From Chamaelirium japonicum (lineage: Eukaryota > Streptophyta > Magnoliopsida > Liliales > Melanthiaceae), in assembly GCA_947650365.1 (NCBI GenBank), contig OX393555.1, forward strand, positions 85,793,495-85,857,494: DNA of 64,000 bases, given 5' to 3'. The translations under genes and the position numbers were made by a program. This document shows, in pieces, positions 31,378 through 42,501 of this stretch. The notes under the pieces were generated by a model. It saw nothing but the letters and a program-made list of their open reading frames with translations, ran no database searches and was not told where the DNA came from. The stretch's first letter is position 1; each line of letters starts with the position of its first letter.

Positions 31378-32054
31378 TATGGAGAGCCTTCCGTGTGGGA
31401 GACGGTCGGATCCAACTGTAGTCTAGCGATTTTATTGAGCGGAGCCACAACGTCTTACGTCGGAGGCTCCAAAACCGAAGGGCCGAAAGCCTCAGTGTGA
31501 TGATTGAGGTGATCTAGTGTGTCACAAATAATACTAGGAGAGAGAGAGAGAGAGAGAGGGAGAGATGGAAGCTAGGGTTTTGGGAGAGAATGAATCGTCC
31601 TCTCATTAGGGCCCAATGGGCCAATATTTATAGTGTCCTCATGTAAGGCACTAAGATGTACACTCACTATATGTATATTTAGTCAGATGTATTCTCTTTT
31701 ACATTGCTATCTGGTATTCTTCGCCATTGGTCACCATACCCATAGATGTACACGCACTAACAGTGCATTCTAGGACAACTTTCAATAAGCATTACACCTA
31801 AACACACTCATTATACATACACTGACCCCGTTACGTTCTTTTATTGGTTCGATGTGGCAAATATTGCATTGCCTGGCATCTCACTAGAATCTTCTTTATT
31901 AAATCAGCAAAAGAATCGCCAATGCTATGCATCTGAGGAAAAAGTCTAATTCACCCTTAATAAGATTCTTGATGGGTTGGCTATCTGTTGTATTCTTTCA
32001 GGATATATGACTTCCTTCTTTTCATTCTTAACTTTGTCATTTTGTTATTCCCAG
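31378..32054. other. flank with minus-strand promoter-like sequence; then NPC1-like intron
   Basis: On the minus strand a TATA box (CACTATAAATATTGG, box at 31625-31632) precedes CCCTAATGAGAGG, AAACCCTAGC and a (CT)n run at 31533-31566. This could be the 5' region of the dehydrogenase-like fragment or a short copia-type LTR (candidate TG..CA span 31520-31762 without a matching TSD). From about 31800 to 32054 the T-rich sequence ends in a good acceptor for the exon at 32055. Confidence 0.4.
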
Positions 32055-32154
32055 AAAAATATATGCTGAAGGGTATTGTTCAATGTATGATATCTGTGGA
32101 CAACGGAGTGATGGGATGATTTTGAACTGTCCTTATGCTACCTCTTCGGTAAAG
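32055..32154 (+). pseudogene. NPC1-like exon (N-terminal sterol-binding domain)
   Basis: A 100-base exon with acceptor TTCCCAG and donor AAG|GTATTT. It encodes YAEGYCSMYDICGQRSDG and LNCPYATSSVK, the signature near the start of the NPC1 N-terminal cysteine-rich domain (plant and animal NPC1: HCVWYGECG / EYCAMYDICGQRSDGKVLNCP). NPC1 is a multi-pass sterol transporter of the endolysosomal membrane in animals and of the vacuole/endosome system in plants. Exon and splice sites look good. However, the expected next exons (PDDLLSAKIQSLCP..) are not found downstream in about 16 kb, so the locus is probably broken. The signal-peptide exon is not seen upstream. Confidence 0.82.
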
Positions 32155-33949
32155 GTATTTAATAGCAAAACTTTGTGCTTTCCGTTTTACTTCTATGTGC
32201 AAATAATAATAATCTATTGTTGGAAACTTGCAATCCAGTTTTCATCTTAACATATATAGGTGCTAGTGGAAACTTCATGATCTTGTGTTTTCCTCTTTCT
32301 ATGAAGAGGTTCCTGATGCAGATCCGAGTCAGGAGTACCACTATCCTACTGATAGAACTATGCCCTAAGAGTCCTCGTAGAGATGAACTGGACTTAGGAA
32401 TTTGAGAACAATGGTTTTGAAAAGTATTAGTCTTTGGATTGAACTATTTTCCATTCTAAAAACAAAGGATCAAACCTGAAATCTCTCTGAAATTATACAG
32501 CAGAAGCTTGAGGAATTCCACATAGAGATGCAATGTAATATGCCTACAGGGTTTAATATTTGATGTAGGATTAGGAGGTCAAATCATCAAAACCAGGGGA
32601 TTTCCTTAAAAGATGAAGTGACTAAGGCCAACCATATGGACTAGGTTTCACTTGTGGCCAAGGTTGGAGAAGTAAAGGCTAGGGCAAAGCATGAGGGAAC
32701 AAGTAAGCAAAAACTGAAGATAAACCAAGAAATAAAGGGGTAACTAGTGTAGGCATTGCAGGTTACGCCATTTTCAAGGCATCACATCTAGAAGAATCAG
32801 ATCATTGCATTATGGAAGGGATCTAGGTGTCGCGCTGAGGTTGATTTAAGCAGCAATTAGAGAAAGGCTCGAGCAATTCATTGCTCAACTGTGGGGCTTT
32901 GTGGGCCTATTTATAGAGTTCATAGATACATCCAATTACTACAAGTAGGCCCATCTTTAAATGATTTGGATTGAAAATGAATATAACCACCATAAGTGTC
33001 CCAATTACCATTATTCAGTGAGTTTGTAATTCCTTTTACTTGTGTATATATGGACTCTTAAAACTTTCCTAACCCGGTAGACTACCAAACTAAGACTCTT
33101 CTAAACATTTTCCTAATAAAAATTAACCTCTAAACTCTCTGAAAAAGTGACCAGAAAAATCTGAAAATTATAAATAAATAAGAAACCAAAAGGTTCTAAG
33201 ACATACCAAACTTAATAACTTCTTATGGTATCCTCGACTAACCAGGGCATATCCCTTTTAGGAGTTTTAACTTGAGTAGGAATCTTCATTCATCAAGGAA
33301 TCCATGGGTTAGTTGGAATCATAACCCATCAAATATTCCTATAGGTGTGGATTCTATTTTGAGTATGAATCCTATTCTAACTAGTATTCCTTATTAAATT
33401 AGCAATCCTGTACGAATTAGTAACCCTAAACAAAGTATGATTCCTAGAAAATTTAGGACACCTTTTCCTCCTTGTGCTGATGAATTATTTGCTTCCATTG
33501 CATGTGAACTCGACTCACAATCAACACAGATAGGTCATTTGCTACCAATCTCATAACTCATCATAGGTACCACTGCCATGGTACCGCCAAGGATGCGAGT
33601 ACTTGGTGATGAAGTCCCACTAGAGGATGACGTAGTCTCTTGAAATCTCTACCGGGTCTAACCCACATAATCCGAACAAAGATCAAACTATAAACACATA
33701 CTCATTGTAGAACTTGAAGATGAAGATAACCTTGCATTATGATGACTTTGATATATGCTTGATCACGGGCTATAGTAATGGACTGGTGGACACTGGCTTA
33801 GGTGAAGAAAGATTACTACTCCTAATGAAGTGATGGCATATCTGTACATAATTGTATTAGTGCTTGGGCCGGAAGTGTAGAATTTAGTTAGGGAATGATA
33901 AATTATGTTAACTTAGAAGTATCATTCCCATAGAAACCTTAACATCTGT
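32155..33949. other. AT-rich, no gene recognised
   Basis: Short frames carry stops and no recognisable domain. One stretch (about 32595-32745) reads as a charged, Lys-rich peptide broken by stops and could be decayed gag. TATTTATAGAG near 32920 resembles an LTR TATA box. I cannot place it in a known element. Confidence 0.3.
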
Positions 33950-34566
33950 TAGGGGTGTGCAGGATCCAAACCAAACCGACCAAACCGACCGAACCAAACC
34001 AAACCGACCGAATTTGATCGGTTTCGACATACTCACTGGATCGGATTGGATCAGGATTTCTCAAAACCGATATGATTGGATCGGTTATCGGATTTATCAA
34101 TTAAAAACCGACCTAAACCGAACCGAACCGAACCAGACTCCGGTTTATAATTTACTAATTTAGTGGTAACTGTTGTGAACTTTTGTTTAATTGTTAAAAC
34201 TGTATTTTATAGTTTTTAATATTTGATGGATATGAATATTGTGGACATAATGGTATTGTTGTTGATAACTTGGTATTTTGGTAAGTAATATAGTATTAAT
34301 TTATATTTTTTGAAATAATCATTTTAAAGTTGAAAATATGTCCAAATAAAAAAAAAAAAGTAAGCAAATGGGCCAAAGCCCAAACCGACCATCCAATCCA
34401 ATCCAAACCGACTTTAATTGGATTGGATTGGATTGGATTCCAGTCTCAATCGGTTTGGATCGGATTGCAAATTCTCAAAACCGATCTAGGTTGGATCGGT
34501 TTGGGTTTTGCCTATATAGGTCGGTTTTGCCTATATAGGTCGGTTTCGAACCGATGCACACCCCTA
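33950..34566. mobile_element. hAT-type non-autonomous DNA transposon (617 bp)
   Basis: Perfect 12-bp terminal inverted repeats TAGGGGTGTGCA / TGCACACCCCTA and a perfect 8-bp duplication ACATCTGT (33942-33949 and 34567-34574). The subtermini carry many copies of AACCGACC/GGATCGGTTT-type motifs, including GGATTGGATTGGATT near 34420, and TATATAGGTCGGTTT repeats near the right end. No transposase. Confidence 0.93.
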
Positions 34567-35144
34567 ACATCTGTAGCATTAGTTGCAACTTGCAAGCGTC
34601 TACATGATTCCTCCTTCCCAAAACTTTTACGAACCATACTCTTAGTGATAGTCTTTGGTTGTAAGTATTCTTCTTGCGACATTTCATTGTCTGATATCTT
34701 GAAATATTCCATCTATGGATCTAGGCCCAGTACTTCTTTACGTGAGGCTGGCTCTGGGTAACATCACACCCCAAAATCAGAGGTGTAAAAATGGGGAAAC
34801 TCATTTCAAACTAATTATACTTGAATAATTTTGAGTTACCACTTTCATAACATGCTTTTATATTAGCATCTTCCTCCAGGTTAATTCTCAAGTAACTATA
34901 ATGCATACAAAGTCATACTCTACTTTGTCTTCAGCTTTATTGATCACCTCGTACTATGTACCTAAAATATAATAGTATGAGCTAAAAGCCCAGTAGGAAA
35001 TATTCCTTGTACAGAATACAATTCAATTTTAATTATCAAAATATTGGGTTAATCCATAAGGACCATAACAAAACATGTTGATTCCGGCTATTTTATTAGT
35101 AACTTGTAAAGTTTGTAGTCAAGCATAGATGAAATAGCAAGCCA
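34567..35144. other. no gene recognised
   Basis: AT-rich sequence flanking the hAT element and leading into a triplicated repeat. A 143-codon frame crosses the hAT boundary (34330-34761) and is therefore spurious. Confidence 0.3.
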
Positions 35145-36500
35145 AAAAACATCAGATATCGCGCAAATGCAATATGAAGACTTGACGTATGTATGATGTC
35201 ATCTCTTTCGGGACTCCCTCCTCGGCCAAGCTTACATCGAAAAACTACTCTTTAGGGATTCTCACCTATGGCAGCAACAATACATATCCACAACATGGGA
35301 TCTGCCTCGATGGTTTTGGACTTTTCACTCAAGGACAAAACTCGTGTCCTAACATGCCTTTGCCTGCCTATTAGGGATTGTACCCGTGTTTGTAGAGCTG
35401 AATACTACTCATGCCTGCCATTCCAAAAGTCAAATGCATACATAATGTAGAATGAAGCGATTCAATCAAGAACTATAATGCCTTCCCAACATATCGAACC
35501 ATACCATGGTTCCACTTCCTGATGATTTTGACTAAAAAAATAGTACTTTGATCGGTGAAGAAATCAAAGTATTTATATAGGATGATAATAATCATGACAA
35601 AAAACATCAGATATCGCGCAAATGCAATATGAAGACTTGATGTATGTATGATGTCATCTCTTTCGGGACTCCCACCTCGGCCAAGCTTACATCAAAGAAC
35701 TACTCTTTAGGGATTCTCACCTATGACAGCAACGATACATATCCACAACATGGGATTTGCCTCGATGGTTTTGGACTTTTCACTCAAGGACAAAACTCGT
35801 GTCCTAACATGCCTTTGCCTGCCTATTAGGGATTGTACCCATGTTTGTAGAGCTGAATACTACTCATGCCTGCCATCCCAAAAGCGAAATGCATACATAA
35901 TGTAGAATGAAGTGATTCAATCAAGAACTATAATGCCTTTCCCACATATCGAACCATACCATGGTTCCACTTCCTGATGATTTTGACTAAAAAAATAGTT
36001 CTTTGATCGGTGAAGAAATCAAAGTATTTATATAGGATGATAATAATCATGACATGTATGATAGTATTCAAGCTACATCGAAATGGTCCTATAATACGTA
36101 AAGAAACATATATGAGTTACGTACCTTTAGGGATTCTCACCTATGGCAGCAACGATACGTATCCACAACATGGGATCTATCTCGACGGTTTTGGACTTTT
36201 CACTCAAGGACGAAACTCATGTCCTAACATGCTTGTGCCTGCCTATTAGGGATTGTACCCGCGTTTGTAGAGCTGAATACTACTCATGCATGCCATCCCA
36301 AAAGCCAAATGCATACATAATGCAGAATGAAGCGATTCAATCAAGAATTGTAATGCCTTCCCAACGTATCGAATCAAACCATGGTTCCACTTCCTCATGA
36401 TTTTGATAGAAAAAATAGTACTTTAATCGGTGAAGAAATCAAAGTGTTTATATAAGATGATAATAATCATAAAATGTATGATAGTATTCAAGATACATTG
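35145..36500. repeat. 455-bp tandem triplication, third copy diverged
   Basis: Unit 1 starts near 35145 (ACATCAGATATCGCGC) and unit 2 near 35600, a spacing of 455 bases with only scattered differences. A third copy shares the part from CTTTAGGGATTCTCACC (about 36126) to about 36470 but has a different start. Each unit contains CAAAGTATTTATATAGGATG (TTTATAAG in copy 3). Short frames of about 60-85 codons repeat in each unit but match nothing I know. Confidence 0.88.
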
Positions 36501-36597
36501 AAATGGTCCTCTCATACGTAAAGAAACCTATATGAGTTATGTACCACATGTTGTTGCCTAGTCATACAATTAAACATCATCAATGGTCATATTAGAG

Positions 36598-37912
36598 AGA
36601 AAAAAAAAGATTTTGGGAGTAAAGATAATGCTTTATTCATTTGGGCAATGGCCCTATATATGAATGTACAAGGTGAACATACTCCCATAAGGCTAATAAA
36701 CCAATACAATATGGCTAATGATATACACACACTATAACACCTCCCTCAAACTCAAGGTGGATCACATACCAAGTGTTTGGTAAATAGATCGAAACCGTTG
36801 TATGGTGTGTCTTTGTAAAGAAGTATGCAAGCTGCTCTGTAGAAGACAAATACGAAAGCGAGAGCATGCCGTCATGTAGTGATGTTGCATAAAGTGACAA
36901 TCTAGCTCGATGTGCTTTGTGTGCTCGTGTAACATCGGATACTAGCATTCTGAATTACACTCTAGTTGGCATAGTAGAGGGAGTCGATGAGGTCAACTGA
37001 ATACCCATATTACCAAGTAGACGACACAACCAAATGACCTCAAACGAAGTGCATGCCATAGCATGATACTCGGCCTCAGTATTGGAGAACGAAATAATAT
37101 CCTGCTTCTTGCTCTTCTAGGAGATAAGCGAGTCGCCTAGGAAAATACAGAAGTCACTGGTGGATTGTCGATCAATGCAATCTCCTGCCCAGTCGGTATT
37201 GGAAAAAACAAGAAACCCCAAGGAAGATGACAAAAACAATAGAGACCGAGTCACCGTTCATCGAAGATAATGAAGAATCCTCAGTAGTACGGCAAAGTGA
37301 GCTGAGGGAGGAGCACCGGCAAATTGGGTAAGAACTCAGACATCATGTGCAATATTCAGGCACATGATCGTTAGGTATAGAAGAGTACCAAGTACCAACA
37401 AGCTACCTGTAGTGAGTGTGATCTGAAAGTTGCCCGTCATTAGTGGGACGGAGCTTGACATTGAGCTCCATCGGTGTGTCCACAGTCCGAGAGTCAGTAA
37501 GTGCGGCATGACTTGGTATAGTAGAAGTAAACTTTTACTGAGATACCAAATATTCAAAAGGAGAGGAAGCAACCTCAACTCAAGGCCAAGGAAGTAGTGA
37601 GGCAGGCCAAGGTCTTTCATCTCAAACTATTGTTGAGTCAATGGTAGAAGTATCATCACCATTGTATGGTGTGTCTTCTTAAAGAAGTATGCAAGCTGCT
37701 CTGTAGAAGACAAATATGAAAGCGAGAGCATGCCGTTATGTAGTGATGTTGCATAAAGTGACAATCTAGCTCGATGTGCGTTGTGTGCTCGTGTAACATC
37801 GGATACTAGCATTCTGAATTACACTCTGGTTGGCATAGTAGAAGGAGTCGATGAGGTCAACTGAATACCCATATTACCAAGTAGATGACACAACCAAATG
37901 ACCTCAAACGAA
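36598..37912 (-). mobile_element. Ty1/copia 3' fragment with internal duplication
   Basis: On the minus strand: an RT piece with KDLGLPHYFLGLEL (about 37620-37570), an RNase H tail with HRARLSLYATSLHDG and LSSTEQLAYFFTK (about 36905-36800), then the purine tract TTTGAGGGAGG abutting TGTTATAGTGTG as the 3' LTR start at about 36739. About 250 bases (36801-37050) recur nearly unchanged at 37661-37912, so the RNase H region is present twice. Both copies carry stops. There is no 5' half. Confidence 0.75.
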
Positions 37913-38146
37913 GATTTTTGGGGAAAAATGCACTTTTTCAAATAACGACTTTGGAATGAGTTTTGACAAAGACATTGTTTCAAACTATTGCATTATCAAC
38001 ATAAATCTTTTATTGTGAACGAGTGGCTATGTTAGACAGTTCACACAAAAAGCCTAAAAAAACCCGTTGTTTCTGCCAACAGCTTTGCCTCGGGAGCACT
38101 AAGTGGCAAAAACGAAATAGTTCGGGAATTATTTACAAAACATTAT
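37913..38146. other. no gene recognised
   Basis: Unique-looking sequence between the copia fragment and a family A LTR. No open frame or repeat end was seen. Confidence 0.3.
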
Positions 38147-39179
38147 TGATGCATGCAGAATTGCTAAAAGTAATAAAAGTGTAGATTTAAAAGCTTGAGA
38201 TACAATTTCAGCACACTAGATATCCTTTCCAACCACGATAAAGAGCACTAGCTTCAACTCAAGGAACACACACACAAGATTGCTTTCACAAGAATTAACA
38301 TGAAGTAGAGAACAATTAATTTCAGTTTTAGATATAAAACTCCAGCAATAAAGTGCAAGACAAGATCTCAAATATAAAACCAAAGTCTCAACAAAATATA
38401 GATCTAAGCAAGATATAACCCTATGGATGTGTGAGCGCGGAAAAAGATTCGGGTCGTCTTTATTGCGGATCGCACGAGATTACAAATTTTTGATCAGGAG
38501 ATTGTGGGAGAGATCCTCTGGAGGGTCCCTTTGATCCGCGTCTCCACGTGGTATTCGTGCGAGAGCTCTGAAGGGGTTGCCCAGGACAGAGGTCTTTACA
38601 GGGTGAGGGTTTTTGAGAGGCTAAGGAGTTTCCGCCGTTGATTTTGTCCCGTCCGTGCTTCGCGCTTTCTCGGCTAGGGAGGCCTTGGGCTTCGTTCCTC
38701 GGTCTTCGTGTCTTCCTCGATCCTTGCTCGACCTCAGCGTCCTTGATCGTCGGTTCGCGGCGTCGATCGTGTTTTTGGCGTCAGCTTTGGCTTTAGCTTT
38801 TGGCTTTGGCGTAGCTTTGGCGTGGCTCTGGCGTTTGCTTTGCTTTGGCGCTTGCGCTTGAACATAGGCGGGTAGAGGCTTGCGATGCTTTAGTTCTTCC
38901 GGACTTCGCGTCGTATCGGCTAGAACGTGCGGTGCTTTGCTCGTGACCGTCGTAGTTGCTTGGCTTTGGCACGTGCGTTGCTTTGGCGCGGGCTTTACCG
39001 GTGTGTTTGCTTTGGCTTCTTGCGTTGGCTTTGGCTTTAGCTTTGACTCGATCTTCTTCTCGAACAACTATGGCTACTTCTTCAGGGCTTCTTTATTCTT
39101 CCGGCTTCCTCGACGGTTGTGACATCGGCTGGCTTCTTCTCCGGGCGTATTTGGCTTGATCGGAGTTGAAGGCTTCTTG

Positions 39180-39435
39180 TGGAGATGGTGGGTGTAACAC
39201 CGATCTCTATGCGACGGTTGTAGCGTCGGCTTTTGTTGATGAAGATGGCGGGGGTAGCACCGATCTTCGCACGACGGTTGTAGCGTCGGCTTTGTTGGTG
39301 AAGACGGCGGGGGTAGCACCGATCTCCGCACGACAGTTGTAGCGTCGGCTTTGTTGGTGAAGACGGCGGGGGTAGCACCGATCTCCGCACGACGGTTGTA
39401 GCGTCGGCTTTTGTTGACGAAGACGGCAGGGGTAG
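39180..39435. repeat. about 59-bp tandem repeat inside solo LTR, four to five units
   Basis: The motif GGGGGTAGCACCGATCT followed by GCACGACGGTTGTAGCGTCG recurs with about 59-60-base spacing, four full units and a diverged first one. It generates spurious Arg/Pro/Ser-rich minus-strand frames. Confidence 0.85.
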
Positions 39436-40324
39436 CACCGGCTTCAGGCCTTCTTCTCCAAGCTTTCTTCTTCGTGCGAGGAGTCGACGCCTTTGTTGAA
39501 GACGACGGGTGTTGTCGGCTTCGATCTTCTTCTCCGGCCTTTGCTTCTGGCGTCTTCGGAGCTGATGAAGATCGTTGGAGAAGTCGGGATGACGACGACT
39601 CCGGGTCTTCTTCTCCGAGCTTTCTTCTTCGTGCGAGGAGTCGAAGCTTTGATCTTCGAGTGCAAGGTCTTCACGTTGATAAGGACTTGAAGGGCCAAGG
39701 ATTCCCGTAGGACATGCTTGCCGTGCCTCGTGAAGCCTTCGGTCTTCAAGCGTTGGAGCTTCTCTTGCAGAGCCCTTTCGTCTTCAGCTTTTCCGACCCT
39801 TTGTGCCTTCCCCCACCCCCTCTATTTATAGGCAAAGGGGAGCGGTTGGGGGAGATAAATCTGAAATCTTTTTTGTTTCATCCGATATCTCCCCCCATAA
39901 CCATCAAGATATTGTTCCTTTATCCAAGGAAACAAACCCGATCCCCTCCTTTTTAGTTGGGGTGGTTATGGGCTAGATGTGACTCGATCTTTAAAGATCG
40001 AGTTGTTATTTTTTTGTTGCACTTTTGGATCGGATGGCGACACAACGTCATCTTGTCCGTTGGATCGAGGGATCGTCGCGGATCTACGGCTGCGTAGACG
40101 TCCACGCCACCTCCCCCCGCATCGAGGCGGTTTTTGATTTCTTTTTCTTTTCTTTTTCTTTTTCTTTTTCTTTTCTTTTTCTTTTATGGCCGGCCCTACC
40201 TCTCCATGAGGAGGGGGGCACGGTTTTCCATGAAAGGGAGGGCCGGTGGGCCCCTTTTTGGGTTCGGGTAGCGGGTCCGGTGGGACCTGTTCGCTTTGAG
40301 CCAGGCCCTTTTTATGAACGGGCC

Positions 40325-40600
40325 ATTGTGCGCGAACTGAGTTCGCATGCGGGCCGTTGTGTGCGGGCCGAGTTTCGCATGCGGGCCGTTGTATGTGGGC
40401 CGAGTTCGCATGCGGGCCGTTGTGTGCGGGCCAGGTTTCGCATGCGGGCCGTTGTGTGCGGGCCAGGTTTCGCATGCGGGCCGTTGTGTGTGGGCCGAGT
40501 TCGCATGCGGGCCGTTGTGCGCGGGCCAGGTTTCGCATGCGGGTCGGGTTTCGCATGCGGGCCGTTGTGTGCGGGCCAGGTTTCGTATGCGGGTCGGGTC
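40325..40600. repeat. about 33-bp GC-rich tandem repeat inside solo LTR, about eight units
   Basis: The unit is GCATGCGGGCCGTTGTGTGC plus GGGCC(G/A)(A/G)GTT, repeating about every 32-34 bases with small variations. The near-palindrome GCATGC recurs in each unit. It gives overlapping Cys/Gly- and His/Arg-rich frames on both strands that are not genes. Confidence 0.88.
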
Positions 40601-41352
40601 CAATTCGTGGGCTAATTTCGGTGCCCACAGGATGATATCCTTTAGAAGCCAAATAGGTTAGAGACCAAATAAAATCAGCAAAAGGCCGGGTTATGATGAG
40701 GTTTAGCACATGAAAAATATCAAGGGACGATTCAAACCGTGCTTTGGTCAACGCGATCGAGGGCTTCGTTGTGGTAGATGAATGGGCGGAAGAGGAGGTG
40801 TGGTCCGGAAGAAAGGGATGAAGAAGCCGGGACAATTTGATCTTGAAGAAAGATGATCTCCGCATCGATCTTCCGCGAAATCGTAGACGAGAGCGTGGCG
40901 GCAAGGAAGAAGCTTGCGGTGAGAAGAGGAAGACGAGAAGCAAGAAGATCCATCGTATGAGTCTCCGAACAAGCGAACTCGCTTCTCCGTTCTAGGGTTT
41001 GCATGCATCATCAATCCATCCCCCAAATTAGGGTTTGTAGGTGGCTTTATAGGAAGAAAAATAGAAAAGGAAAGGGAAGAGAGGGAGAGAAAAGCTGCGC
41101 GGGTGAGAGGGGAAGGAGAGGAGTTGGGTACGCAACCCGAGGGGGGTGTCGCGCGGGTATTGCCGCGTGAAGAGAGAGTGAGAACGGCATAGGGTGTGGC
41201 GCTTAGGTTGATTTAGGGCTTCTTGACTTCTTTAAATCTCATCCATTGAGATTTTATCTCACTTAAGATCGTATGGTTAAAAACCAAACACATAAATAAG
41301 TCAGTTCGACATCTGTAGCTCGAACCGGATGCGAACATGGCTCGCACCTACC

Positions 41353-41585
41353 CAGGGGTGGACCTACATTAGGCCCAGGGGGGGTTCAAGCCCCCCCTCA
41401 CTTTGGAAAAAGCAAAGGTAAGTGATATTTACCCCCTTGAAATTTAGCTTAAAAACAACTAACCCCTATTGTTAATTTTGTTCCAAATCGCTCCCTAAAG
41501 CCTGAAATGTTAGCACAATACCCCTTTTGTCAACTACTTGATTTCCTCATTTGGTAATTTTATCTGATCGAAACTGACTTCCTCA
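41353..41585. mobile_element. hAT-like (Tip100-type) terminus fragment
   Basis: Begins CAGGGGTGGACCTACATTAG followed by a G-run and the TTCAAGCCCCCC block. The same terminus appears in the opposite orientation at about 60380-60479. CAGGGGCGGA-type ends are typical of Tip100-like hAT elements in plants. Only one end is present and no TSD could be matched, so the class is tentative. Confidence 0.5.
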
Positions 41586-41794
41586 CAAAGCCGCTGACTA
41601 TTGCTCGCTTCCAGCATTTTATCAGCAAACTCTCGGTTCATGATCCATTATGAGTTTGAGGGGGAGTGTTAATGTATAGATGGGTTGGGTTCTATGTATA
41701 GTCGGGTCGGATTATGTTGTACATATATATTGGGCTTAGTCCCTCAATGAGAATCATTCCATTTTCTTCAAACCCTAGTCCTCATCTCCTAACA
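41586..41794 (+). mobile_element. Ty1/copia 3' end: last pol codons, polypurine tract and LTR
   Basis: 41593-41650 encodes RFQHFISKLSVHDPL and a stop, the usual C-terminus of this copia lineage. The purine tract GAGGGGGAG then abuts a 128-bp LTR (41667-41794), TGTTAATGTATAGATG to TCTCCTAACA. The LTR is the same family as 42528-42666 and 51182-51378. The rest of the element is missing. Confidence 0.8.
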
Positions 41795-42432
41795 TGGATC
41801 ATGGGTTCCACATGATGGGGAGAAGAAAAGAAAAACAGAGTTTGTGCCCCCACCCTACGAATGAATAAAAGTGTGTGGTATGGTAACCCCACCCTACGAA
41901 TGAATAAAAGTGTGTGGTATGGTAAGTTTTCTCTATAACCATGAAAGAAAGAAAGGGATGAGGCTCACTATGACTTATGTTTGCCCAATAAAGGTCCTAT
42001 ATGCCCTGAACTTAAGTTAGGGATCACTATCCAGTAGCCGCCAAACTGATGCATGACGGATGAGGGGGTACTACCAAATTCTTACTCTAGGTTAAAAATT
42101 TGGGTTCAGGAAGGTGCTGATTTTCAGAACAGCAGAGGCGTATTTTGGTATTTCATTATGTTCAGTTTTTTGTATTGGGTTGAAACTTGGAGGGGATGTA
42201 GGTCTAGATGCAAGGAAGTTATGGTAAAAGTTTGGAGGCGATCCGTCCATTGGATATGGAGATCAAAGGATTACCAGATCTGGACTGTGCATTCCAGATT
42301 TGTGTTTAGGTATGTTGCGGGAGAGGTTTTGACGATGGAAAGTGGTGGCTTGTGTTGGAAAATTGGGGAAATGGTAGGGTAATATTTTTGGGATTGTTTT
42401 GGTGATAAAAAAACTAGGGTTTTGATGGGTTT
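41795..42432. other. unassigned; includes a 38-bp tandem duplication
   Basis: CCCCACCCTACGAATGAATA plus AAAGTGTGTGGTATGGTAA occurs twice in tandem at about 41848-41924. A 109-codon plus frame (42053-42382) has no recognisable domain and low-complexity Trp/Gly content. I see no gene. Confidence 0.3.
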
Positions 42433-42501
42433 TTTTTTTAGTGGAGTTCCTCTCCAAGATGGAGAGGATGGGGTTAAGCCATACCCCAAGCTAGGATGGG
42501 G
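42433..42501 (-). mobile_element. tiny 5'-truncated LINE insertion (about 69 bp)
   Basis: Minus-strand copy of the last bases of the LINE seen at 53850-54516 (TTAACCCCATCCTCTCC..GGAGAGGAA then poly-A). It is flanked by a 13-bp duplication TTTTGATGGGTTT (42420-42432 and 42502-42514). A poly-A tail, severe 5' truncation and a long TSD are hallmarks of L1-type retrotransposition. Confidence 0.75.

Larger units (their letters stand above)
38430..40629. mobile_element. large solo LTR (2200 bp) rich in minisatellites
   Basis: TGTGAGCGCGG to GGTGCCCACA with a perfect 5-bp duplication GGATG (38425-38429 and 40630-40634). The ends resemble the Tat LTR (..TTTGCACCCACA), so a Tat-like gypsy relative is likely. 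It contains three repeat arrays: a GCTTTGGC-rich stretch (about 38770-39045), an about 59-bp array (about 39180-39435) and an about 33-bp array (about 40325-40600). TCTATTTATAGGC near 39825 is a plausible TATA region on the minus strand. No internal region is attached, so it is a recombined solo LTR. Confidence 0.82.
38147..41352 (-). mobile_element. family A LTR fragment, minus strand, interrupted by a 2.2-kb solo LTR
   Basis: 38147-38429 and 40630-41352 together align, in reverse orientation, with the LTR at 1822-3033 (TGATGCATGCAG start, AGCCAAATAGGTTAG, GCACGGTTTGAATCG complement, GATGCGAACATGGCTCGCACC). The right end is cut at 41352 by a hAT-like terminus, and the last part of the LTR is not found beyond it. 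Confidence 0.75.

Noticed and set aside
31520..31762. Short copia-type LTR in minus orientation
   Set aside because: TG..CA ends and a TATA box are present, but the flanking 5-mers (TAGTG and GTGCA) do not match and no second copy is in the window.
34600..34760. Possible NPC1 exon (CKYSSCDISLSD)
   Set aside because: A weak resemblance to the NPC1 YSCGDTSLGC motif, but spacing, splice sites and flanking residues do not fit.
34330..34761. 143-codon plus frame
   Set aside because: It runs through the right terminus and target duplication of the hAT element at 34566, so it is accidental.
38621..39749. Ala/Lys-rich and Arg/Ser-rich minus-strand frames
   Set aside because: They come from the GCTTTGGC-rich and 59-bp arrays of a solo LTR. 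Overlapping frames on both strands are equally open.
39966..40943. 325-codon minus frame and its overlapping 196-codon plus frame
   Set aside because: The frame crosses the solo LTR boundary at 40629 into a different LTR and is dominated by the 33-bp repeat, so it is not a gene.
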